The notes beneath the pieces were generated by a model. It saw nothing but the letters and a program-made list of their open reading frames with translations, searched no databases and had not been told where the DNA came from. From a virus, in IMG/VR virus record IMGVR_UViG_3300032299_000811, positions 1 through 33,298 of that record: DNA of 33,298 bases; one strand, 5' to 3'. The position numbers and the translations under genes are program-made. Shown here piece after piece: positions 22,045-30,059 of the stretch (positions are counted from its first letter, which is position 1; the number at the start of each line of letters is the position of its first letter).

Positions 22045-22269
22045 TTAAATTTCTCCTGTTGTTAAAAATTGGCCTTGCGGTCACGTCGTCATCACGCTCC
22101 GCAATCTCGCTTTGCCATGCGCTCGCGTTCCTTCCTCGGTGCGAGTAACCTTGTTTTTTAATTTCTGACGCTACCCACATCGCTTGCGCTAGTGGACGCC
22201 CGACCGCAGGGTTTGACTACCTCCCTACAGCTATACATTTAACGCCTGTATAGAAGGCGATAATGAGGA
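22045..22269 (-). other. Non-coding GC-rich stretch, possible structured RNA
   Basis: About 225 bases with no credible gene inside an otherwise packed block. The part at 22071-22200 is visibly richer in G and C than its surroundings and, read on the minus strand, offers closing pairs GGUUAC/GUGACC (22150-22145 with 22084-22079) around several CG-rich hairpins. At 22231-22253 a perfect 7-bp dyad CTATACA-N9-TGTATAG could be an operator. An open frame crosses the region without a ribosome site and runs into the next gene, so I do not accept it. Confidence 0.4.
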
Positions 22270-22446
22270 CTAGTATTCGTCCTCAAAATTCTCATGGTGG
22301 CGTTTAGCCACGGCTGCGCGTTCGGCAGCCCATTGAGCGCGCTTTTTCTTGCGCTCGGCGGCCTCTTGTGAGGCCTTGGTTGATGGGGCGCAAACTGTTA
22401 CGCCCTTTTTCGCCATGAAGGCGGCTACCATTTCTTGTTCGGTCAT
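22270..22446 (-). CDS. 58-residue basic helical protein
   Basis: Start at the ATG 22446 with GGAG upstream; a longer frame would run through the promoter. The product (MTEQEMVAAFMAKKGVTVCA, then an Ala/Lys/Arg-rich helix AAERKKKRAQWAAERAAVAK) is a highly charged single helix with an acidic end. It may bind nucleic acid or a host protein; no family recognised. It has its own promoter at 22473-22501. Confidence 0.65.
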   Translation of the reverse strand: MTEQEMVAAFMAKKGVTVCAPSTKASQEAAERKKKRAQWAAERAAVAKRHHENFEDEY

Positions 22447-22457
22447 AGTCCTGTCTC

Positions 22458-22527
22458 CGTTGTTGATAATCCCTTGTATCACTCCGCCAATTGATAGTCA
22501 ATCACTTATTTGATGTTATTTCACTTT
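22458..22527. repeat. Duplicated promoter segment, copy 1
   Basis: About 70 bases that recur at 22755-22835, including the exact block CCAATTGATAGTCAATCACT. Copy 2 has about 11 extra bases (a TTTTTTGAT-type insertion). Both copies carry the same -35, spacer and leader for a minus-strand gene. Confidence 0.85.
22473..22501 (-). promoter_or_regulatory. Early promoter (copy 1)
   Basis: On the minus strand TTGACT (22501-22496), a 17-base spacer and TACAAG (22478-22473), then GGATTATCAACAACGGAG. It belongs to the shared early set and serves the gene at 22446. Confidence 0.7.
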
Positions 22528-22735
22528 ATTGTCTTGGTGATGTTAGCTTTATATATCCTTCTAGTTTTAGTTTTGCCTCATTGGACAAGATTCCGTCGTA
22601 TATGTTTTGCCAATAATCAAAACCTTCGATTGAGTCTTCCCAATCGAAAGCAAGGGTTAGGGCTTCTTTGTTACCCTCTAATGCTGCCAAGCCCATAACT
22701 TGGTCTATTTCAAAATGCCAAGGCAATTGTTTCAT
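22526..22735 (-). CDS. Small acidic protein, paralogue 2
   Basis: The product has 69 residues from the ATG at 22735 with GGAG upstream. The centre (LAALEGNKEALTLAFDWEDS, IEGFDYWQNIYDG) is related to the protein at 21371-21559. It is the first gene of the accessory block and is read from a strong promoter duplicated at the next gene. Function unknown. Confidence 0.7.
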   Translation of the reverse strand: MKQLPWHFEIDQVMGLAALEGNKEALTLAFDWEDSIEGFDYWQNIYDGILSNEAKLKLEGYIKLTSPRQ

Positions 22736-22754
22736 AAAGCGACTCCATGTTCTT

Positions 22755-22835
22755 CGTTGTTGATGACCCTTTGTACCACTACGCCAATTGATAGTCAATC
22801 ACTTTTTTGATGTTTTTTGATATTATTTCACTTGA
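22755..22835. repeat. Duplicated promoter segment, copy 2
   Basis: Partner of 22458-22527. It carries the minus-strand promoter for paralogue 2, and its right edge overlaps the -35 of the plus-strand promoter at 22832. Confidence 0.85.
22770..22798 (-). promoter_or_regulatory. Early promoter (copy 2)
   Basis: On the minus strand TTGACT (22798-22793), a 17-base spacer and TACAAA (22775-22770), then GGGTCATCAACAACGAAG. One of the best matches in the early set. Confidence 0.72.
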
Positions 22836-22859
22836 TTTGTTTTTTTAGTGTGATAATGT
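22832..22859 (+). promoter_or_regulatory. Early promoter toward the terminase side
   Basis: TTGATT (22832-22837), a 16-base spacer and TAATGT (22854-22859), then GGGGTCATCAACAAAGGAG before the ATG at 22887. It is divergent from the promoter at 22770-22798. Confidence 0.68.
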
Positions 22860-22886
22860 GGGGTCATCAACAAAGGAGAGATTGAG

Positions 22887-23255
22887 ATGGCTGGTTATAA
22901 CGGATATTCAAAATCAAATAACGCTATTCAAGCTGAGGAAAACGGGCGGTTTCCAATCACTACGGCCATTAAGGTTGTCAAAGAGGCAACAGGCTTAAGC
23001 TCAAAAATTATTCGTGAGCGCCTTGAGGCATCATGGGGCGGTGAGTGGCATCATTCTTCGAAAATGTATAACCGCGTAAAATACTACGATGCTTCTAAGC
23101 TAATTGCTGTTGTGGCTTGTGAGCGCGCGGCTGGGTTGGATTGGGAGAATCAAATTAACGGATCGTCATTTGTTGAATGGCAAGTGGAATATGAACGTCT
23201 CTCTCTTGTTTGGGGTGTTAGCGCTGAAATGATTCACTATGCTTATTTTGGCTAA
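22887..23255 (+). CDS. Conserved-type phage protein upstream of terminase, unknown
   Basis: The product has 122 residues with a strong ribosome site (AAAGGAG). It starts MAGYNGYSKSNNAIQAEENG, a 'GYSKSNNA' opening that I have seen in phage proteins of this position, followed by a helical region (AIKVVKEATGLSSKIIRERLE) and an aromatic-rich end (WHHSSKMYNRVKYYD). It may bind DNA or regulate late genes. It has an early-type promoter and a terminator behind it, so it is a single-gene unit between early and late regions. Confidence 0.65.
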   Translation: MAGYNGYSKSNNAIQAEENGRFPITTAIKVVKEATGLSSKIIRERLEASWGGEWHHSSKMYNRVKYYDASKLIAVVACERAAGLDWENQINGSSFVEWQVEYERLSLVWGVSAEMIHYAYFG

Positions 23256-23261
23256 CTTAGC

Positions 23262-23296
23262 GCCCCCTTGCATAATCGGCGGGGGGCTGTTATTTT
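23262..23296 (+). terminator. Terminator before the packaging genes
   Basis: GCCCCC (23262-23267) pairs with GGGGGC (23282-23287) around a 14-base loop and is followed by TGTTATTTTA. The T run is interrupted, so termination may be partial, letting some transcription into the terminase genes. Confidence 0.6.
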
Positions 23297-23302
23297 ATGT
23301 GC

Positions 23303-23812
23303 ATGGCAAAACGGGGCGCAAAAAGTCATCCACATTGGTATGAGCCTGAGGAAAAGAAAAACCTCATGGAGAAAGCGCTTGAGCTGATTTCGCAAGGAAC
23401 GACAATCAACAAATCCGCTGAGACTGTTGGCGTTCCGCCTCCTACGTTGAGGGCGTGGATGCTGCAAGACGAGTGGGCTGAGGTTTCCGCGCGCGCAAGA
23501 ATGATTGGAACCCACGCCCTAGCTGATCAGTGCATTGAAATTGCTGACCAAATTGATGGCGATTATGTTAAGACTGAGGACGGCCTTAAGGCTAATCATG
23601 ACCACATAAACCGCGCTAAGCTTCGTATTGATACGCGCATGAGGCTGATTGGTAAATGGAACCGCAAGGAATATGGCGAGCGCGTCACGAATGAGCTAAC
23701 AGGCGAGGGCGGCGGTCCTATTAAGCAAGATTATTTTGTTGATCTTAGCGGCCTTGATCAATCTGTCATTGCTAACTTATTGCAAATTGGCGCTATAGCG
23801 GATGAAGATTAG
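23303..23812 (+). CDS. terS: Terminase small subunit
   Basis: The product has 169 residues from the ATG at 23303 (an ATG at 23297 would add two). The N-terminal helix-turn-helix (INKSAETVGVPPPTLRAWML) is followed by a helical oligomerisation region ending RAKLRIDTRMRLIGKWNRKE and YGERV, the pattern of Sf6/P22-group small subunits. It recognises the packaging site on phage DNA. There is no good ribosome site. It overlaps the large subunit by 11 bases. Confidence 0.85.
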   Translation: MAKRGAKSHPHWYEPEEKKNLMEKALELISQGTTINKSAETVGVPPPTLRAWMLQDEWAEVSARARMIGTHALADQCIEIADQIDGDYVKTEDGLKANHDHINRAKLRIDTRMRLIGKWNRKEYGERVTNELTGEGGGPIKQDYFVDLSGLDQSVIANLLQIGAIADED

Positions 23813-25130
23813 CCAAGAGCTATTAAGCGCCATACAGGCTGAGGCTATCAAGCGGCGCTATGATTGGACTGGGCGTCATGCAAGGCACAATCAACAAATC
23901 CCTGATGGTGATTGGGCGGCGTGGTTGATATTAGCTGGCCGTGGCTTTGGTAAGACAAGAACAGGCGCTGAGACTGTCAGGCAATGGATCAAGGATGGTT
24001 TTAACTACGTCAATTTGATTGGTGCGACCGCTGACGATGCCAGGGACATTATGATCGAGGGTGAAAGCGGTATCCTTAAATGCTGCCCTAAAGCTGAGAG
24101 GCCAATTTATCAAGCGCACAAGTCAAGGCTTGTGTGGCCTAATGGCGCGGTGTCTTTGGTGTTTACGGCTGACGCTCCTGAGCGTTTACGCGGTAAGCAA
24201 CATCAAAAAGGCTGGGCTGATGAGCTTTGCGCGTGGCGGTATCATGACGCATGGGATCAATACACGTTCGGGTTAAGGCTTGGCAAAAAACCGCAAACTG
24301 TTATTACAACAACGCCAAAGCCTTCGGGCTTGCTCAAGGTTATTTTATCAGATCCTAAGACGCACGTGACGCGCGGGTCAACCTATGACAACCGCGCCAA
24401 TCTTGCGCCGTCGTTTATGGATGATTTGATCAAGAAATATGAGGGCACGCGCCTTGGCCGCCAAGAGCTTGACGCTGAGGTGTTAGACGACATTGAAGGC
24501 GCTTTGTGGTCTGATAGCCAAATCATGGCCGCGCATGGTGTTGTGGATTTGGGCAAATGCCGCCGCATTGTCATAGGCGTTGATCCGTCTGGTTCAATGT
24601 CTGGCAAGGGCGACCTTGTGGGCATTGTTGTGGCTGGGCAGTATCCTGACGACCGCTATTGCGTCATTGCCGATCTGTCTATGCCGTCGAACTCTCCTGA
24701 TGCGTGGGCTAGGACTGTTTGCGGGGCTTATGAGCGGTTTAAGGCTGACTCGGTTATCTGTGAAACAAATTTCGGTGGCAATTTGGTGGTCGATCTGCTA
24801 AGGCGTACAAATCCGCGTGTAAAAGTTAAGACGATCCACGCAAGCCGTGGTAAACATGTTCGGGCTGCACCGATAGCGGCCCTTTACGAGCAAGGCAGGG
24901 TGTGTCATAATGGACGCATGACTGAGCTTGAGGGCGAAATGGCTATGATGGCTGAAAGCGGTTATTGTGGCTCTGGATCGCCTGATAGGCTTGATGCAAT
25001 GGTGTGGGCTCTTACAGAATTATCAGAAGGCACGGCGCGGCCTGATCAGAGCGCCAAGGTGGTTGAGCGTAGGGCTGGCGATTATCGGCCTAAGCAGGTT
25101 GCGGAGGTTGGCGATTGGAAAACGCTATGA
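23802..25130 (+). CDS. terL: Terminase large subunit
   Basis: The product has 442 residues. ATPase: Walker A AGRGFGKTRTG (about 44-54), Walker B region GWADELCAW (about 137-145), coupling motif TTTPKPSG. Nuclease (RNase H-like): GVDPSG (about 259-264), ETNFGGN (about 322-328) and DRLDAMVWAL (near 395-404) supply the acidic residues. It pumps and cuts DNA during packaging; together with the P22-type head genes this fits headful packaging. Overlaps both neighbours. Confidence 0.95.
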   Translation: MKISQELLSAIQAEAIKRRYDWTGRHARHNQQIPDGDWAAWLILAGRGFGKTRTGAETVRQWIKDGFNYVNLIGATADDARDIMIEGESGILKCCPKAERPIYQAHKSRLVWPNGAVSLVFTADAPERLRGKQHQKGWADELCAWRYHDAWDQYTFGLRLGKKPQTVITTTPKPSGLLKVILSDPKTHVTRGSTYDNRANLAPSFMDDLIKKYEGTRLGRQELDAEVLDDIEGALWSDSQIMAAHGVVDLGKCRRIVIGVDPSGSMSGKGDLVGIVVAGQYPDDRYCVIADLSMPSNSPDAWARTVCGAYERFKADSVICETNFGGNLVVDLLRRTNPRVKVKTIHASRGKHVRAAPIAALYEQGRVCHNGRMTELEGEMAMMAESGYCGSGSPDRLDAMVWALTELSEGTARPDQSAKVVERRAGDYRPKQVAEVGDWKTL

Positions 25131-27076
25131 AATACAGCGAACAATCTGGCCTTGGTGGTGATGTTGACATTACCGCTTACGATGACTTGCAAGAATATGG
25201 CATGGATCTTGTGCGTGAGTTTGAATCCGCTGAGGATGCCACTAGGGACGCCAGATTGCTTGCTGAGCGTGACCGCGATTATTACGACGAGAAGCAATGG
25301 ACTTCTGAGGAAATAACGGCTTTAAAGCAACGTGGGCAGCCTGTGGTCGTGTTTAACCGCATTAAGCGCAAGGTCAATGCAATGCAGGGCCTTGAGAAGC
25401 AGTCACGTAAAGACCCTAGGGCGTTTCCGCGCAATCCGTCTGATGAGGACAGCGCAAGAGCTGCTACGGACGCGCTTAGGTTTGTCTGTGACCAATCTGA
25501 CTGGGATAGCCACCGATCTGAGGCTGCCTTTCATATCGCTGTTGAGGGCACTGGGGCGGTTTTTGTAGGTTTTGGCGGTGGTAAGGATGGTCAAGACCCA
25601 TCTGTGAGAAATATCCCATGGGACAGGCTTTATTGGGACCCGCACTCAAATAAAACTGATTTTAGTGATGCCAAATATCTAGGCGTTGTCACGTGGATGG
25701 ATCTCGAGGACGCCAAGGCCGCTTTTCCTGATGCACAAGACAAGCTAACAGCCACATGGCAATCAGGCTCAAGGGCTGACACTTATGATGACCGCCCTAA
25801 GTATGCAATGTGGACTGATTATAAGCGCCGCCGTGTTCGTATCTGTGAGCACTATCATCTTAAGGGTGGTGAATGGCGTTTATGCTTTTTTACTGCTGGC
25901 GGTATATTAGACACTCCTGCGCCGTCGCCGTATTTGGATGAGTTTGGCAAGCCTGAGTGTCCAATCAAGGCTGTCTCTCTATATGTGGACCGCGACAATA
26001 ACCGCTATGGTGAGGTGCGGTCTATGATCTCGCCTCAAGATGAGGTCAACAAGCGCAGGTCAAAGGCCTTGTCCCACATATCACAAAGGCAATTCCGCAT
26101 TGATCCCGATGCGCGTATTGACGCCGCTGAGGCAAGACGCATTATGGCCAGGCCTGATGCTGTCATCATTGCCAAGGCTGGTGAGATCGAGATGATTGGG
26201 ACCGGTTCGGTTGAGAGCGTGAACCTATCATTGCTATCGGAGGCCAAGGCTGAGGTCGATCTTATGGGGCCTAACGCTGCACTTGGTGGCAAGAATGAGC
26301 AAGGTTTATCAGGTCGTGCGCTTATGGCACAACAACAAGGCGGGATGACTGAGTTAGCCACATACTTTGACCGGATTAGGCAATTAAGCTTGATGGTTTA
26401 CCGCTCTTTATGGGGCCGCATTAAGCAGTCATGGACAAGTGAGAAATGGATTCGCGTTACTGAAAATGAGGGTGATGTGCGCTTTGTGGGGCTTAATAGG
26501 CCAATCACTGCCATTGAAGACATTGCTATGAGGTACGGCCTTACCAAGGTCACAATCAAGGACGCGGACCCGCAATTGGTGGCTGAAATTGAGTATTATA
26601 GCCAGTTTCCAGAGGCTAACGAGGTTGTAAGAGTGCAAAACCCCGTTGCTGAATTGGATGTTGACATCATTCTTGATGAAGGCGTTGATGCGCCAACTGT
26701 GAGGGCTGAGCAATTTGAAACGATTGTCAAGATGCTGCCGACATTGGGGCCGATAGCTCAAAGCCCTGAGGTCATGAAAATGATTATTGAGGCGTCAAGC
26801 CTTCGTGACAAGGACAAGCTCTTAAAGCTGTTTGAGGGACAAGGCCAAGGGCAAGGCCCAGATCCACAAGCTCAAATGCAAGCGCAAATGGAACAAATGC
26901 GAATGAAATTAGAGTTTGAGGGGATGGTTGAGGTTGAAAAGGCGAAGATCAAGGCAAGGGCTGAGATTGCCGCCGCTAGAATTAAAGCAGGGTTTGATGA
27001 CCAAGCCGTTGCTGAGATGCCGCCGTCGGGCTTCGGACGTGAACAGGCCGCCGCTGTTTCGGGCGTAATAGGATGA
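25127..27076 (+). CDS. Portal protein (P22-like)
   Basis: The product has 649 residues from the ATG at 25127, coupled to the terminase stop by ATGA; a TTG at 25115 is also open. The N-terminal region RDRDYYDEKQW, then VVVFNRIKRKVNAMQGLEKQ, is the hallmark of P22-like portals, and the length fits that group. It forms the dodecameric ring through which DNA enters and leaves. The C-terminal end is a Gln/Met-rich and then charged helix (MQAQMEQMRMKLEFEG), possibly the barrel region. Confidence 0.92.
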   Translation: MKYSEQSGLGGDVDITAYDDLQEYGMDLVREFESAEDATRDARLLAERDRDYYDEKQWTSEEITALKQRGQPVVVFNRIKRKVNAMQGLEKQSRKDPRAFPRNPSDEDSARAATDALRFVCDQSDWDSHRSEAAFHIAVEGTGAVFVGFGGGKDGQDPSVRNIPWDRLYWDPHSNKTDFSDAKYLGVVTWMDLEDAKAAFPDAQDKLTATWQSGSRADTYDDRPKYAMWTDYKRRRVRICEHYHLKGGEWRLCFFTAGGILDTPAPSPYLDEFGKPECPIKAVSLYVDRDNNRYGEVRSMISPQDEVNKRRSKALSHISQRQFRIDPDARIDAAEARRIMARPDAVIIAKAGEIEMIGTGSVESVNLSLLSEAKAEVDLMGPNAALGGKNEQGLSGRALMAQQQGGMTELATYFDRIRQLSLMVYRSLWGRIKQSWTSEKWIRVTENEGDVRFVGLNRPITAIEDIAMRYGLTKVTIKDADPQLVAEIEYYSQFPEANEVVRVQNPVAELDVDIILDEGVDAPTVRAEQFETIVKMLPTLGPIAQSPEVMKMIIEASSLRDKDKLLKLFEGQGQGQGPDPQAQMQAQMEQMRMKLEFEGMVEVEKAKIKARAEIAAARIKAGFDDQAVAEMPPSGFGREQAAAVSGVIG

Positions 27077-27080
27077 TGAC

Positions 27081-27758
27081 ATGACTGATTCAATTGATCA
27101 AATTTTAGGCACCAATGAAGCTGAGCCAAATGAGGCTTTGCAAGAAGGGCGTGAAAATGAAGTGGCTGCACAAGAGGCGCCACAAGAGCCAGTGACGCCG
27201 ACTGGTGATGGATTGCCTAGTGATGTGTTCAAGGGTCTCAAGGCTGAGCGTGAAAAGCGTCAAGCGGCTGAGGCACGGCTTAAGGAATATGAGGAGCGGC
27301 TTTCAGTTTATGAGGGTGGTTACGATGAGCCTGAACCGGAATATGAACAACAATCATATGCGCCTGATTTATCTCAGGTGGCATTTGTCGCAAGGGCTCA
27401 AACCTCTGAGCTGTTGGCAAGACAAAAGTATGAAGATTTTGATCAAGTCAAAGACGTTTATCTAAAGCTTGAACGGACAAATCCGCTATTGGCTGCACAA
27501 GCTGAAAAGCAAACCGATCCTTGGGACTGGGCTTATAAAACGGCTAAGAACCAACAAGCGCTAGATGGGCTTGGGACATCATCCATTGACGAAATGAGGG
27601 CGGCTATTCGCGCGGAATTGATGGCAGAATTACAGGGACAGCAACAAGCCGCCCCTGTGACGGCGCCTAAGACATTGCTGAATAACCGTAGTGTAGGCCA
27701 AAGGACTGGTCCAGCATGGACGGGGCCTAGGTCAATTGAGGATATTCTTAAAACCTAA
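27081..27758 (+). CDS. Capsid scaffolding protein
   Basis: The product has 225 residues, Glu/Gln/Ala-rich and mainly helical, with a disordered acidic N-terminus and a coiled-coil region (GLKAEREKRQAAEARLKEYE). Composition, size and position between portal and capsid genes fit an internal scaffold that directs procapsid assembly. There is no protease domain. Assigned by context rather than sequence family. Confidence 0.8.
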   Translation: MTDSIDQILGTNEAEPNEALQEGRENEVAAQEAPQEPVTPTGDGLPSDVFKGLKAEREKRQAAEARLKEYEERLSVYEGGYDEPEPEYEQQSYAPDLSQVAFVARAQTSELLARQKYEDFDQVKDVYLKLERTNPLLAAQAEKQTDPWDWAYKTAKNQQALDGLGTSSIDEMRAAIRAELMAELQGQQQAAPVTAPKTLLNNRSVGQRTGPAWTGPRSIEDILKT

Positions 27759-27775
27759 CATGAAAGGGCCATATC

Positions 27776-28888
27776 ATGGCTACGACTACCGCAGCAACGG
27801 GCCTAACGGTCCAACAATGGGATGATATGTTCTTCAGTGAATATATGCAGCTCGGCACATTCAAGCCTCTTATGGGTACGACTGAGCAATCAGTTATTCA
27901 AATCAAAGAGGACCTAACCAAAAAGCAAGGCGATTCTATCACTATTGCCTTGGTTAATAAGCTTAAGAACAATGCCACGACCGGCAGCACATCATTAGAA
28001 GGCAATGAAGAAGACCTAGCGTCTCGCTCAATGCGTATCTATGTTGACAAGCGCCGTCATGCCGTGGTCGTTTCTGAAATTGAAGAGCAGAAGTCTTCTT
28101 TCTCGTTAAGAAATGCCGCTCGTCCTCGTCTATTGGACTGGGCACAAGAAGACACGCGTGACCTTCTGATTGATGCTTTGGGTTCGCTCAATGGCACCAA
28201 TTTTTACGCTTCAACCATGACTGACACTATTGCCAATGCGTGGCTTGTTGACAATGCTGACCGCGTTGTTTTCGGCGCTGCTTCGGCTGGTTTCACTGAT
28301 ATGTCAACCGATCTTGCGTTGCTTGACACCACTGCCGACCTTTTCAATGTCACGGCACTTGATGCTATGATTTTGAAAGCTAAAACGGCTTCACCAAAAA
28401 TCCGTCCTATGAAAGATCCTGGCAATGGCAAGCGCTACTATGTGGCTTTTGCACATCCTGCGGCTTTCAAGAATCTTCGTGACAGCATGGACACTGAGGT
28501 TTTGGCTATTACTAATATCCAAGACCAAGGCGCTAAGTTGTTTGAAGGTGGCGATTTGATGTGGAATGGCGTTATCATCAAAGAAGTCGATGACATGCCA
28601 GTTTATGCGAATCTCGGCGCTTCTAGCACCACTGAGGTGACTCCAGTATACCTCTGCGGCGCTCAAGCTCTTGCTATTGCATATGCTCGCCGTTGGAAAA
28701 CCATTGAAGATGTGCGTGACTATGGCGACAAGGTCGGCGTTGCGGTTGATGGTATTTACGGCGTCCGCAAGGTTATTTTTGGTTCTGATGCCGCCTCTGA
28801 TACAGGCGACCTGAAAGACCATGGCGTGGTGACTGGCTACTTTGCCACAACCAACGCTGCGACTGTAACAATTGCTGGCACTGTCTAA
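27776..28888 (+). CDS. Major capsid protein (DUF4043 / N4 gp56-like)
   Basis: The product has 370 residues with ribosome site AAAGGG. The region VIQIKEDLTKKQGDSITIAL (about 41-60) and then LEGNEEDLASRSMRIYVDKR (about 75-94) match the phage capsid group related to N4 gp56, which has the HK97 fold. RHAVVVSEIEEQKSSF follows as in relatives. It should build the icosahedral shell. It has a strong ribosome site and is followed by a hairpin, both usual for the most abundant virion protein. Confidence 0.88.
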   Translation: MATTTAATGLTVQQWDDMFFSEYMQLGTFKPLMGTTEQSVIQIKEDLTKKQGDSITIALVNKLKNNATTGSTSLEGNEEDLASRSMRIYVDKRRHAVVVSEIEEQKSSFSLRNAARPRLLDWAQEDTRDLLIDALGSLNGTNFYASTMTDTIANAWLVDNADRVVFGAASAGFTDMSTDLALLDTTADLFNVTALDAMILKAKTASPKIRPMKDPGNGKRYYVAFAHPAAFKNLRDSMDTEVLAITNIQDQGAKLFEGGDLMWNGVIIKEVDDMPVYANLGASSTTEVTPVYLCGAQALAIAYARRWKTIEDVRDYGDKVGVAVDGIYGVRKVIFGSDAASDTGDLKDHGVVTGYFATTNAATVTIAGTV

Positions 28889-28897
28889 GGCTTTAGC

Positions 28898-28922
28898 GGG
28901 GGGGGTTTAAGGCCTCCCCTTA
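28898..28922 (+). terminator. Hairpin after the capsid gene
   Basis: GGGGGGG (28898-28904) pairs with CCTCCCC (28913-28919), one G-U pair, 8-base loop, then TTATT. Probably a leaky terminator or mRNA-stabilising hairpin that sets capsid message above downstream genes. Confidence 0.5.
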
Positions 28923-28943
28923 TTCACATGAAAGGACTATCTT

Positions 28944-29366
28944 ATGGCAAACTATGCCAATGTTAATTTAAACACAGGGCCGATTTCTGGAAACGGTGAA
29001 GCTGGTAGCATCAAAGCTGCCTTCTTCGAAGTTATCTGCTCGGCTGCTCTCACAACATCTGACACGCTACAGTTTGGCTATCTTCCTGCCAATGCTCGTA
29101 TCGTACACGCCACTATTGAAGCTGATGACCTTGATAGTAATGCCTCTCCTACGTTGACACTTAATGTTGGTGATGCTGTTGACGCTGACCGCTTGTTCGC
29201 CGCTTCTACGGTTGGCCAAGCTGGTACGCAGTCATCTGCTGTGGCTGTTGCTGGTCTATTTTTCAAGACCACCGCCAAGACGCTAATCACTGGCGCTCCT
29301 GCTGCTAACGCGGCAACTGGCGCGGCTGGTTCTATCCGTCTGTGCATTTCGTACATTGTTGACTAA
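28944..29366 (+). CDS. Small head protein, probable capsid decoration/stabilisation
   Basis: The product has 140 residues, Ala/Thr/Ser-rich and beta-type (GEAGSIKAAFFEVICSAALT, then LTLNVGDAVDADRLF). There is no membrane segment. It lies directly after the capsid gene with its own strong ribosome site (AAAGGA) and a stable hairpin behind it, suggesting high expression. A decoration or cementing role is likely from context; a head fibre base is the alternative. Confidence 0.65.
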   Translation: MANYANVNLNTGPISGNGEAGSIKAAFFEVICSAALTTSDTLQFGYLPANARIVHATIEADDLDSNASPTLTLNVGDAVDADRLFAASTVGQAGTQSSAVAVAGLFFKTTAKTLITGAPAANAATGAAGSIRLCISYIVD

Positions 29367-29372
29367 GGCTTA

Positions 29373-29396
29373 AGGGGCTGGCTTCGGCTGGCCCCT
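29373..29396 (+). other. Very stable C(UUCG)G hairpin
   Basis: A 10-bp stem (AGGGGCTGGC with GCTGGCCCCT, two G-U pairs) closed by the UUCG tetraloop. No T run follows, so it is more likely an RNA stabiliser or processing stop than a terminator. Confidence 0.75.
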
Positions 29397-29414
29397 CCAC
29401 TTTAAGGAGTTATT

Positions 29415-30059
29415 ATGGCTGACACGAATCTAGACATAATCAAAGACGCGCTTCGCATGACAGGCGCTGTTGATTTGCGTGCAGCTAATTTAAGCGGTGA
29501 TATGTCGTCACTGGGCTTGCGGATGCTTGTTAGCGTCATTCGCAATTTACCAGGTTGGACCGCATGGAATGAGGTCGAGATTAGAAATAGCTATACTGCC
29601 TATGATGATGAGAGAATCACGGTGGTTGGTGATGTTGAAATAACTGTGACGTTACCGACAATAAATTATTACAAGCCTATCGTGTCATTTGATCAAAACG
29701 GCTTAACCGTTAAAAGCGGTGACTATTATAAAGCGCCTAGGGATGGCGCTAGGGTTGCCATAAACGCACAAGAAGGAACTGTGGCGCTATATTACGCCTA
29801 TAGATCAGATTCTGGAAAATGGATAACTGTGCATGGTTTGGAATTGACTGGCACTGTGCCGCTAAATGAGGCCGCGCATATTGATTTAAGCGCATTAGTG
29901 GCTGAGGCTATCTCGCCAATCATTGGGACGCCAATCACGGGCGAACTTGCCAACACAATTGAAAATGCCAAGCGCAATATGGCTAACAGATACGCCATGA
30001 CCCGTGAACATTATGAAACGGCGGCCACGGCTATGGAAAGAGGGGCTAGGTTTTATTAA
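29415..30059 (+). CDS. Head completion / tail accessory factor (P22 gp4-like)
   Basis: The product has 214 residues with ribosome site AAGGAG. The start (DIIKDALRMTGAVDLRAANL, then LRMLVSVIRNLPGWTAW) resembles P22 gp4-type adaptors that bind below the portal and keep DNA in the head. The C-terminal end is a charged helix, ENAKRNMANRYAMTREHYE. Context is right: between capsid and gp10-like genes. It overlaps the next gene by TAATG. Confidence 0.78.
   Translation: MADTNLDIIKDALRMTGAVDLRAANLSGDMSSLGLRMLVSVIRNLPGWTAWNEVEIRNSYTAYDDERITVVGDVEITVTLPTINYYKPIVSFDQNGLTVKSGDYYKAPRDGARVAINAQEGTVALYYAYRSDSGKWITVHGLELTGTVPLNEAAHIDLSALVAEAISPIIGTPITGELANTIENAKRNMANRYAMTREHYETAATAMERGARFY

Noticed and set aside
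21947-22180. 77-residue minus-strand frame crossing the GC-rich island
   Set aside because: No ribosome site; it runs through the well-supported start of the 63-residue gene and has no familiar motif.
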